Shown here: one piece after another, positions 8,601 through 19,855 of the stretch | Layout: each line of letters opens with the position of its first letter | How positions within the stretch are numbered: the stretch's first letter is position 1 | The notes under the pieces: generated by a model | Seen by the model: the letters and a program-made list of their open reading frames with translations, nothing else | What the model was told of the DNA's origin: nothing | The model's database searches: none | Made by a program: the position numbers and the translations under genes | Assembly: GCA_001430745.1 (NCBI GenBank) | Contig: KQ482028.1 | Coordinates: 337,057 to 359,924 of the forward strand | Direction of reading: 5' to 3' | DNA length: 22,868 nucleotides | From: Auxenochlorella pyrenoidosa | Taxonomy: Eukaryota; Chlorophyta; Trebouxiophyceae; Chlorellales; Chlorellaceae

Positions 8601-10575
8601 ATGCACTTGAGGCCACTTACACTCGGCGCTCACAGCACACGCGCCGCCATTGGCGATGCAGGCCGCACATTGCCGCCTGCCTGGAGCTGTCTCTTTGCAG
8701 TACCCGGAGCAGCAAGTGGTGTTGTTGCCTGCCAGGAGACGGCATGCTGATCCGTCCAGGCGGCATCTGGGAGAGCATACCTTCTGGTAGCTGCAGGGCA
8801 TTGATGGACAGATTGGTGAATCTAGGGAGGGAACAAAAGGGGAGGCCGCCAACTGCATCGGCGCCGCCACTGTTTCAACACCGCCACCACAGGGGAGAAG
8901 CGCTGCTGTACTGCCCCATGGAAGCAGCAGGGGCTGCTCTTTGGCTATGCTACAGGGACCGAGGCAGGCCACATAGTGTCGCAGTGTTTGGCAAAAAAAA
9001 ACCTGGCTTTTGCGAAGTGTTTCTGCCAATTGGCAGAAGCAATTCAAGGCAATGCTGTGCCCCTTTGGCCCAAGCAATGGCTGTGCCAGGCAGGTCCTAC
9101 CACATTTGTACAACTTCTCAGTGAGTTTCCCTGGGACCGGCTTGTACAAAGTGGGCTGAGAGTGCTGCACACATCAAGTCAGGCGCGCGGGCGCACTCAC
9201 GGGTGGCAGAAGCCGCCACAGCAGTCGGCGCTGCTCTGGCACCTGAGCCCACTTTTCACACAGTCGCGGCACACGCCCGCCGTGCACCGCTAGGAGCAGC
9301 AGCCTGCACCTGAGTGGGGACGGGCGCTTGTAGCTTGCGCTTGTGGAAGCAAGGGCTGCATGCTTGTCTCAGGCTAAAGACAAATGGTGCTTACCTGAGC
9401 TGCTGTGGCAGGCCATGCCGTTGGGTGTGCCACAGGACTGGCAGACACCCTTCTTGCATATGCTGGAGCAGCAGTCGTTGCCGGCCTTGCAGGCGGTGCC
9501 GTCGCGCTTGCAGGCCTTGCATGTGCGAGTCAAGGGGTGGCAGCCCAGGCCGGAGCAGCACCTGGGAGGGGACAGAGGAGACTGGGAGGCAGGCTTTACC
9601 ATCCCTGCCCTTTATTGTAGTTGTGCTGAAGGTGGAAGGAAGGCAACATCAAGTCCCTGAGCTATCAAGTTGGCTTGTCGTATTGCCCAAAGGCTGCCAC
9701 ATGCTGACACATCCAGAACCTGATGCACAGCGGCCTGACTTCCCTGCTCACTTCGACCCGGAAAGCTTGCAGTCCTGGTCCTTGGCAAGGCAGCCGCACT
9801 GTTTTGTGGTCGGGTTGCATGCCTTGGCGCAGCACATGCTCGCCAATGCCGGTGTGCAACTGGTGCCATCCCTCAGGCAGCACTTGCCATGCTCGCATGT
9901 GATGTGGCCAGCGAAGGGCGGGTGAACCGATCCGCATGCAAACTTGCAGACCTGACTGGTGCTGCAGCTCTTTCCAAGGCAGCTGCGTGAGCCGCACAGG
10001 GGATGGACCCGGAGCATGGCCGAATGACAGTGTCGAGGTGCTGGGGGATGTGAGGTACTGGACAAGCATGCCATGCACAGCTGCACACCATGTACATCAG
10101 CATGGCCGAGAACGCATGTATTTACTGTGCTTGAAAATACATAAGCTTGTGAAAGCTGCAAAGTCGAGCAGCATGTTAGCTTGGCGTGACTTGAGGCGCA
10201 GCCGCTGCCCACCTTGACAGTGGGCCAGCCAGCGCCGTGCCCACGACTGTGGGGCAGTGAAGCAGGCAGCGTTGGCAGTGCTTTCTTGGATTGCATATTC
10301 TCTGTCACATTATGGCTGCAAACTATAGGCCCTGAAGCTTTTCTGTCGCCCGTGTCCTGCACTGCCAGTGTTTGGTGGGCGGCGCTGCCACACGTTGCCG
10401 ACCGCACTCGGTGCAAGGCTTGCAGCCGCCACTGAAACCTGTGCTCAGCCCCGCCCCGCCCGGCGTCTTGCCATGCCTCTCGCTGTACAATATGCAAATC
10501 AATATACATTTGCATGTATGCACATCGAGGGCGGAGAGCCTCACCCGACAGGACAGCCAGGAGCAGGATGTACAT
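5607..10575 (-). CDS. Secreted cysteine-rich multi-module protein, left copy; in-frame TAG in exon 6
   Basis: Eighteen exons in one frame: 10575..10545, 10438..10392 (least sure), 10280..10213, 9982..9752, 9561..9395, 9303..9201, 8790..8621, 8418..8382, 8153..8120, 7965..7810, 7656..7373, 7109..7030, 6861..6816, 6669..6627, 6399..6237, 6024..5988, 5865..5823, 5657..5607. They sum to 1791 nt, 597 codons with the final TAG. Exon 1 encodes a short hydrophobic leader (MYILLLAVLSG); an in-frame ATG at 10593 adds six residues. The rest is repeated C...C...CC...C...C modules, of inhibitor-cystine-knot-like spacing, ending CCSGNCSLGSCRPAVP. There is no membrane anchor, so export to the cell surface or an endomembrane compartment is inferred. 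Module order matches the right copy, with three A-B-C exon triplets instead of two. Codon 186 is TAG, so translation would stop at 185 residues: a young pseudogene, readthrough or a sequence error. Function is unknown. Confidence 0.8.
5823..6399 (-). repeat. A-B-C exon triplet 3 of the left copy (exons 15-17)
   Basis: Exon A (6399..6237) runs from CCSGRCYIGTC to EDDE plus a split Cys. Exon B (6024..5988) gives CVDKHCDAVLK. Exon C (5865..5823) gives CCKPDNRDCTSSDE. The 51-nt last exon (5657..5607) follows in phase 0. Confidence 0.8.
6627..7109 (-). repeat. A-B-C exon triplet 2 of the left copy (exons 12-14)
   Basis: Exon A (7109..7030) encodes CCSEYCRAGTCIEC to DAE plus a split Cys. Exon B (6861..6816) gives CRLSGGKHCNPSTK. 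Exon C (6669..6627) gives CCTPDRGGCGRHSE. The phases repeat as 1, 2, 0. Confidence 0.8.
7373..7965 (-). repeat. Central cysteine-rich exons 10 and 11 of the left copy
   Basis: Exon 10 (7965..7810, phase 0 to 0, 52 codons) begins CCSLKCTNGICERECTNTG and contains YCCGGRCSASGTCC. Exon 11 (7656..7373) carries three CC-x3-C units (CCSGIC, CCSGDC, CCSEFC) and ends in an N-A-T-G-C-T segment. The matching right-copy exon has five CC units. Confidence 0.75.
8120..8790 (-). repeat. A-B-C exon triplet 1 of the left copy (exons 7-9)
   Basis: Exon A (8790..8621) begins YQKVCSPRCRLDGSAC and ends in GCC GAG T|GTAAGT. Exon B (8418..8382) completes the split Cys and adds CTDNHCDSKRK. Exon C (8153..8120) encodes CCTPDLQPCTR. 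Junction phases are 1, 2 and 0. This triplet has no equivalent in the right copy, where a chimeric exon takes its place. Confidence 0.75.
9290..9292 (-). other. In-frame TAG in exon 6 of the left copy
   Basis: In frame the exon reads C-C-S-stop-R-C-T-A-G-V-C; the right copy has C-C-S-Q-H-C-R-E-G-V-C at the same place. CAG to TAG is a single transition. The TAG could look like a 3' splice site, but an exon starting after it would be in the wrong phase, and skipping the 103-nt exon would also shift the frame. Confidence 0.85.
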
Positions 10576-11320
10576 TCTCGTGTGCACGTGCACGGAGTGG
10601 AGTGATTATGGTTCACAATTGGATCAAACTTGCATGGATGCAAACGAAGCGCAAAATGGTGGCGTGGCTGGCAGACCCGCCCGATGGAGTCATCCTGGTG
10701 CGGGGTCCGACCCCGCACCCAACAGGACGTCCCGCCGGGACCCAGTACAGACTACGCAGGCCTGCCACATGTGGCACTGGCATCCACATACAAATGTCTA
10801 GCATTGGTAAGATGGTATTCAACATTTCTAGCAGCCGCACAGAGCTTGAGTATCAAGGTGGGGTACGGGATGCACCGCTGCGGGACTGAGTGCTGTTGCA
10901 ACACCGCGCCCCCGCCCCCGATGCTGCTGACCTGGCATGGGTGTCTGGGTCTCGAGAAAGGCCACGCAGCTTGAGCACACAGACTATTTGATCACAAGAA
11001 CAACTCGACCTGTCGGACTGCCTTTCACTGAGAACAGCATGTGTTGCAATGGTAGCTGACCGACAGCACCAAGACTGCAGGCTGCAGTAGCCGCAGTCCA
11101 GCGTGTTTCAGCATGACAACTGCAGCTGGCAGCCGCCGTCTGCAGATTTCAGCCTGTCAACGCATGCAGGAAGGCCAGTGGGCGAAGTCACGGTCGCAAT
11201 GCATATCCCGCAACCTGTGACAGCAAGCTCCACCTGACATGCATGCCATACGACCGCAAGTTGCGCAATGTGCATTGAACCGGCAGCAGGTGCGTCTGGA
11301 GGCAAGCCGTGTGTGCAATA
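10576..11320. other. Intergenic region upstream of the left cysteine-rich gene
   Basis: This region holds the promoter and 5' UTR of the left copy and ends at the predicted mRNA end of the right copy. A short perfect inverted repeat lies at 10697-10719. No gene, tRNA or clear core promoter was recognised. Confidence 0.5.
10697..10719. repeat. Perfect inverted repeat, 11-bp arms, 1-nt spacer
   Basis: GGTGCGGGGTC and GACCCCGCACC flank a single C, about 120 bp upstream of the left copy's ATG. A second small hairpin (GTCCC/GGGAC) lies just to its right. It could be a protein-binding palindrome or a 5' UTR hairpin; nothing more can be said. Confidence 0.6.
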
Positions 11321-11325
11321 TTACA
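11321..11325 (-). terminator. Poly(A) signal TGTAA of the right cysteine-rich gene
   Basis: TTACA on the plus strand lies about 573 nt downstream of the TAG at 11898, close to the distance seen in the left copy. The stretch 11326-11897 is then 3' UTR and has no other recognised feature. Confidence 0.6.
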
Positions 11326-11897
11326 TAAACGTGTGGTCGGCAGTCGGAGACGTGTAGGACTGGGCGCTCGGGTGCCAGCGTGCAAATGGCCGGGAACAAC
11401 GTCACGACGCCTCGCAGCTTTGGGGTTATTAATCAGACCTCATAGATGGCATGCCAGGATAAGGATCTAGTCGCTCCTGGCATGGGGCCGGCATGGAGAG
11501 ACAGTGGGAGATAAAAGTGATGAATGGCGGCAAGGAGTGCAAGAGGCGGAGGAGGGAGAAGCCCTGGTGAGATGAATCCATCTTGTCCACATCAGATCGG
11601 ACAGCGCCCTGTAAACGATTGGATGTCCTACATACAACATAAAAAGCCAGACTCCCACGATCAATCAAGTAGCAGTAAGCTAATGCCAGTGTGTCCATGG
11701 GCCATGGTCGTATCGTGAGCTTGGCGTAACGCTTCTTGGGAAGGCTTGTGAGGTGCGGCGCGCCGTGAGCACCTCTCCTGTCCCTGGGAGCGCAGGGATT
11801 AGACGTCAATTCAACCGCGAGCCTACATCTGCCTGTTGCAGACCACAGGCTTCACCGAGCAGTTGCTATGCACCTGCTGACCTGTATTGCAGCCGCC

Positions 11898-14800
11898 CTA
11901 GGGCGTGGCGGGATGGCAGGCGCCCAGGGAGCAGTTGCCGGAGCAGCACTGGAGGGTGGGAGGATGCAGGTGGCGGACAGGGTTGGTTGGGGGCTTGCAG
12001 TGGTGGCAGAAAGGCGCTGCGACTGTAACGCACACCAGCTGCGCCTTGGGGAGGCGCCATGAGCCCTTGCTTGCCTGGCCACTGGCTTCGCAGCTCTGCT
12101 GAGAGCATGCTCCTTGCTTACCTCCTCGTTTGTGGTACAGATCCGGTCATCCGGCTTGCAGCACCTGCAGAAGTGAGGTGGGGAAAGCCGTGGGCCAAGT
12201 GCATGCAGATGGAAAGTGTTGTGGAAGGGCCGGCCTGACGGAAGTGTCAGGCCGGCACCACGTGTAGCAGCAGAACCTGCCCGCGCGTGACACCGCGGTA
12301 CAGCCATGGCTGCTGTGCCTGCTGCGCTCCCCCGGAATCTCGTGACCCCACCTCCGGAGCGTGGCATCGCAGTTTTTGTCGAGGCAGCCTGTGCGGCAGC
12401 AGGGCATGTCGTGGCAGGGCTCATCAGCGGTGCAGAGGGCCTCCGCAGGTGTCTGCCACAGCAGCTGCAAGCCATGTTCAGGAATCGAGCAGGCCCTGCC
12501 ATGCCCTCCTCACATTCCTCGTTCACCGTGCACGCCAGGCCATTTGGGGTGCAGGCGGCGCACTTGTTGTTCAGGCAGTACTCGCTGCAGCAGTCGGCTC
12601 CAGTCTGACAGGGCAGGTCAATGCCCGGGCAGGCCGGCCTGCACACGTTGGCGGCGCAGTTCCCACTGCAGCACTGCGGCTTGGAAGGTGGTGGAGCATT
12701 TTGGAATTCGGAATGGGTGAGCGCCACTTGCAGCTGCCTGCAGTGCAGCTGTACCGAATGGCGGCATGCCGCAGTTGTGCGCAGGGACTCCCAGGCTGGC
12801 CATGCCTCGACAGCATGCCAGGCAGCCCTGCCGCACCCTTTCTTGTAGGGGTTACAGTCTGGCTAACTTCAACAACACATGCGACACAGACCCACCTCGG
12901 TGTCCATGCCGCAAGTGAAGTCGTTGGGTTTGCAGCACCTGCAGGATCGCAGCAATCACAGCGGTTGCCCAGTGAGCACTGCGCTCCCTTTGGCATGCTT
13001 GTGAAAGGCAGCCAGGTGCTTGCGCATCCAAGCCCCTGCTGCCCAGCTCAAGCCGGTGTCAGCTTACGTGTTACTTGCTGGATCGCAGTGCTTCACCAAG
13101 CAGCCTGCAGTACCGTCACACCGCGGCGGGCGGGGATCAAGAAGGCGTGGGAAACCTTCAGTGCCACCCAAGAACAGTGGCTCAGCGGGGGCCACATCAC
13201 AGGACACCAACAGCCGCGCCGCCCAGCATGGGTGCCCCCTTGAGGGGGGTGCGCAGGCTCACATTCGTCGTCGACAGAGCACGTCTGCCCGAAGACTGTG
13301 CACGCAGTGCAGGTGCCAGCGTTGCAGTACTCGGAGCAGCAACTGCAGCGGTGCGCGTTGGGCAGATGCATGCAGCATGAGGGCCTGCAGCCATCGGCTC
13401 AACCCCAGCCAGAAGCAAGCTCCACCTGTGCGTGCAGCACTGCATGCAAGAGCCCCATCCATGAACAACCATCCCCATCAAGATGTGCTGCTGGGGTGCA
13501 CCATCTACGTCTGCAGCCGCACAGAACAATGCCCACACCAGTTCCCTGCTCACTCTGAGCTCTGGGTGCACCCGGTCGCATCGTTGAGGGCGCAGGGCGG
13601 CGTGCACATATTGTAGTATGGGTGGCAGAAGCCGGAGCAGCACTGGTCCGGCGCCAGCACTGAGCAGGACCGACCGGTCCGCAGGCAGTCGGGGCACTTG
13701 CCATCGGCGCCGCAGAAGCCGGAGCAGCACTTTACGTACGAAGCCGTGCAGGACCGCCCGGCCGGGGCGCAGCCGCACGTGCCGTCGGCGCCGCAGAAGC
13801 CGGAGCAGCAGATGTGGGGTGCCTCCTTGGTGCATGGGTAGCCGTCGGGGTCACACACGCATTTGCCGTGGATGCAGTTGCCGCTACAGCAGACGCTGGC
13901 GGCCGTGTTCTCGTTGCAGGGGGGGCCCGTGCCTCTGCAGCCACTCGCCGGGGCAGCACACCTGCCCGCCCGGCAGATGCCGGTGCAACACTGCATGGGG
14001 CGGTCACAGCGCATGCACACCGCATGAGCAGCACCGTATGCTGCATCTTTGCGGGCAGTGCACAGGGTTTCTGACAGGCTTTTCAGGGGGGCTGGCCGTA
14101 GAAGCTGCACAGAACATGGCACGTTGCTCCTGACGTCGGCCCCGCGCGCCCGCCCCCCACCCCACCCCACCCACCCACCCACCACCGACCACCCCCACCC
14201 CCACCCACCCACCCCCGTCCCAACACACCTGATAGGCTGTTGCCAGGGTGCATGCCTGGTCACGTGCCTTGCAGCACCTGCCGTCGCTGCTGCAAGTTCC
14301 AGAGCAGCAACCGCCCGGTGTGGCGCTGCAGCTTGCCCCGTACAGGGAGCACTCCTTGGAGCAGACCTTCCTGTACCTGCAGCAAGCACGGGACCGACAC
14401 AGCAGAGCAGGTGTGGCCCAGCTGGGTCTGTGTTGCACTTCCCATGCAGTTAGACAGATCTTGAGCCCAAACAAGCAGTGGCCCAACTAGGGAATGCAGG
14501 CTCAGGGGCGGAGGCGCTGCAACCCCCCTGGCCTTTCAAATGCCCTCTCACGGGTTGCAGAAGCCACCACAGCAATCATCATTTGTCGTACATGCCAGCC
14601 CCTGTTTCACGCAGTCGCGGCAGACGCCCTCCCGGCAGTGCTGGGAGCAGCACTCTGCAGGCAGGCGGCAGCGGCATGATGCGAGGGTGCACCTTGAGTT
14701 GCGACCGTCAGGTAACTCCCCTCTGTGTGCACATAGATGCATGTGACACACTGCAACTCTGTGCACTGCATTGCAGCCTGACTCTTGTGCTGCCTCTTTT

Positions 14801-16085
14801 GTGCTGCCTTTGTAGCGGCCTCCCCGCCAGCTTTCTACCCCGGTCCCCCGGCTTACCCGAGTTCTTCTGGCAGGCCTCGCCATTGGGCGTGCCGCAGGAC
14901 TGGCAGACACTTTTCTTGCATATATTGGAGCAGCAGTCCTTGCCGGCGCGGCAGGCAACGCCGTCACTCTTGCAGGCCTTGCATGTGCGCGTCAGGGGGT
15001 GGCAGCCCAGGCCGGGGCAGCACCTGGGAGGGTAGGGGGGAGATGGGGACTCCCCTGCCTCGGAGCAGGTTTGACGCTTGCTGCCTTTTATTGCATTTTG
15101 GCTATAGCAGAAGAAAGCTCCCCCCCCCCGCCCCCCCGTCGGGGGCTACCGCAGGAGGGTGCAGCCAGCACTCGAGGCAGCACTGAGCACTCTTCAAGCT
15201 GTGCTGCTCAGCGGTCTCCCTCACTGCAAGGCCCCTGGCTCACTTGGTGCCTGGCAGATTGCAGGCCTCGTCCAGATGTAGACAGCCGCACTTCCGGGTG
15301 GTCGGATTGCACGACTTGGCACAGCACATGCTCGCCATAGCCCCATTGCAAGTGGTGTCGTCCTTCAGGCAGCACTTGCCACGTTCGCATGTGATGCGGT
15401 GCACAAAGGGTCGCGGCACCAGGCTGCAAGTGCACGGCCTGCTCTTGTTACAGCTTTTTCCGAGGCAGCTGTGGGGTCAGGGAGGGGCAGATGCCAGGCT
15501 GGATGTCAGTGGCAGCACACCGTGGCAGATGCGCAGCAGGCAAAGCGGTGCAGGCAAGCCAGGACTGCCCAGCCTCAGCACTGATAGCACTGCCGCACCA
15601 CTGGTCGTCTGCTTACATTGGGAACATGCTGGACTTCTGAACCCTGCGAGATATCCAGCAGGTTGGCTAGTTTCGAAAATTCTGTAGCAGTTACACAGAC
15701 TTGGAACCAAAAGCAGCAGCAGCACCAGCAGCAGCGCGTGCTGTCGGCATGCCGCGCACCTGAGCTCTTGACCAGCCAGGGCCGTGCCCACAACTGCGGG
15801 GCAGTGAAGCCCACAGTGTAGGCAGTGCTTTCAGTATGATAGCAGGCAGAGGAGCTGTCAGAGGGCCGCGGCAGCCCACGGCGCATTTGCTGCATGTTGG
15901 GTGCTGCCTCCCGCCAGCCGTACTGGTCGGCGGGGCCGCCGCGTTGGCCTGTGCACTGGCAACCAACCCCTATGCTAACGCCCTTCCGGCACCCTCCGAT
16001 GGCTCTAAGAGCTCAATACATATCGAAATCGAGGGCAACCAGCCTCACCCGCGAGCACGGCGAGGAGCAGCAAATTCGCCCGCAT
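11898..16085 (-). CDS. Secreted cysteine-rich multi-module protein, right copy (intact)
   Basis: Fifteen exons in one frame: 16085..16049, 15948..15908 (least sure, would need a GC donor), 15827..15760, 15468..15244, 15023..14857, 14654..14552, 14376..14229, 13990..13554, 13342..13263, 13104..13068, 12938..12896, 12673..12514, 12388..12352, 12164..12122, 11948..11898. The sum is 1677 nt, 558 residues, about 110 of them Cys. Exon 1 encodes a signal peptide, MRANLLLLAVLAG. Recognisable blocks are CLGKSC and MCCAKSCNPTTRKCGC (exon 4), GCHPLTRTCKAC (exon 5), CCSQHCREGVCRDC (exon 6), five CC units (exon 8), two A-B-C triplets (exons 9-11 and 12-14) and the tail CCSGNCSLGACHPATP. Exon lengths 68, 167, 103, 80, 43 and 51 equal those of the left copy. 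The spacing suggests disulphide-knotted modules in an exported protein. No catalytic motif or anchor is seen; function is unknown. Confidence 0.85.
12122..12673 (-). repeat. A-B-C exon triplet 2 of the right copy (exons 12-14)
   Basis: Exon A (12673..12514) runs from CCSGNCAANVC to VNEE plus a split Cys. Exon B (12388..12352) gives CLDKNCDATLR. Exon C (12164..12122) gives CCKPDDRICTTNEE. It is the counterpart of left-copy triplet 3. Confidence 0.8.
12896..13342 (-). repeat. A-B-C exon triplet 1 of the right copy (exons 9-11)
   Basis: Exon A (13342..13263) encodes CCSEYCNAGTCTAC to VDDE plus a split Cys. Exon B (13104..13068) gives CLVKHCDPASN, with donor AC|GTAAGC. Exon C (12938..12896) gives CCKPNDFTCGMDTE. 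It is the counterpart of left-copy triplet 2. Confidence 0.8.
13624..13810 (-). repeat. Tandem cysteine units inside exon 8 of the right copy
   Basis: A near-identical segment encoding CCSGFCGADG occurs twice, 81 bp (27 codons) apart, at about 13787-13810 and 13706-13729. A third CCSGFC copy lies at 13624-13643. The left-copy exon lacks these extra units, so they probably arose by recent in-frame tandem duplication within the exon. Confidence 0.8.
14131..14228 (-). other. G-run intron segment after the exon 7 donor
   Basis: On the transcript strand the donor GTGTGTTGGG is followed by about 80 nt of G3-G5 runs separated by T (GGGTGGGTGGGGGTGGGG type). It has the strand bias and position of the segments at 782-871 and 3642-3728. 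Confidence 0.55.
14229..14376 (-). other. Chimeric exon 7 of the right copy
   Basis: The 5' half (YRKVCSKECSLYGASC) matches the start of left-copy exon 7. The 3' half (CCSGTCSSDGRCC, then a C and a phase 0 end at YQ) matches the end of left-copy exon 10. The piece between them in the left copy, including exons 8 and 9 and three introns, is absent. The exon is 148 nt against 397 nt for left exons 7-10. Confidence 0.65.
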
Positions 16086-16746
16086 GGTGGCGCGCGCAGG
16101 AGTTGTAGAATACGCCGTTAAACCGCCTTGAGAAGGTATCGAAGCGGATGGAGGTGCATATTGAGCGTTCGGGGGCGGCAGAGCTTCTCATGAAATCACA
16201 CTGGTACAGTCCTGCATGCTGCCGCACCAGCGGTATCCAGGCGACTTCACTCCTGAGCACACTATCATATCTGCGCAGTGTGCAAGAGCTGAACTTCAGA
16301 ACACGGTACACAAGCCCTAGGCGATGGATGATGCGGAGCAACGGTCAAGCGAGGCCGCTTGCTGGGCATACCTTGCTGCAGGATGTGCGATTGTGTCGCC
16401 CAGCCGGTGAGCAAGATTGGACGTCAGCCAAGAGCTCAGAGCTTGCTGAGTCAGGATGTGCAAATCCAACACACAGCCTGCGCACCATCCATCCCGCGGC
16501 TGCAGCATCCCCGAAGGCGCCTGCTGCCAGCTGCCTGCATACGTTGGAATGCGTGGCAAAGCGCGAACAGACCCACTCCCCCTGCTGCCTGCCCTTAGCG
16601 CCCGCCACGCAGGCTGCATCAGCCTCGCGCCATGCGCACCGCCGGTTGATTGGCCTGGCAGGCACCGCATCCCCGTCATTTCCGCGGGCCGGCCCCTTGG
16701 CACATGCTCTGCTGGTCCTCTGCTGTGCGAGTGCGTCTGGGGTGCG
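16086..16746. other. Intergenic region upstream of the right cysteine-rich gene
   Basis: It lies between the right-copy start codon and the predicted RPS15 mRNA end, so it should hold the right-copy promoter and 5' UTR. No conserved motif shared with the left-copy promoter was obvious by eye. Confidence 0.45.
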
Positions 16747-16751
16747 TTACA
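16747..16751 (-). terminator. Poly(A) signal TGTAA of RPS15
   Basis: TTACA on the plus strand lies about 280 nt after the RPS15 TAA. The intervening 16752-17027 is the likely 3' UTR. Confidence 0.55.
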
Positions 16752-17027
16752 GCTGGGTGCACGCCAAGCGTGCAGCGCGCCTCCAAGGCACGCGCGCCCG
16801 CAGCCCAGCTGCAGCCACCCCCTCGTGGGTTCCGCTGTCTGCCGCCCGGGCGTCGCAGGGGCCGCGGCAGGCAGCTCGGCGAGCCGCCCGCCGAGGCAGC
16901 CTGCATCGTGCACCCGCCCGGGGGCCCCAGGCGGGCCGGCCGCTCGCACTGAGGCAAGCCGCCCCGCCGCCGCTGCTGCTGCGCGCGTCGCGCCGGCCGG
17001 CTGGGCGCCAGCCTGGCAGCTTCCCGC

Positions 17028-19855
<2,828 letters not shown>

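Noticed and set aside
9201..9303. The TAG in left exon 6 as the real 3' splice site
   Set aside because: The preceding exon ends in phase 1, and an exon beginning after this TAG would put the conserved CRDC and CCGGFC codons out of frame.
5607..10575. Non-standard code with TAG as glutamine
   Set aside because: TAG ends both cysteine-rich genes at the homologous position, and other Gln residues use CAG or CAA.
10640..10720. tRNA-like B-box word GGTCCGACCCC
   Set aside because: The T-arm does not pair with a seven-base loop and no cloverleaf can be folded; the word belongs to the inverted repeat.
11429..11809. 126-codon minus-strand open frame in the right copy's 3' UTR
   Set aside because: It lies between the TAG at 11898 and the TGTAA signal, has no domain and has no match in the left copy's 3' UTR.
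11852..12727. 291-codon minus-strand open frame
   Set aside because: It is in frame with exon 12 of the right copy but then reads through introns and following exons in the wrong frame; spliced B and C exons fit the paralogue better.
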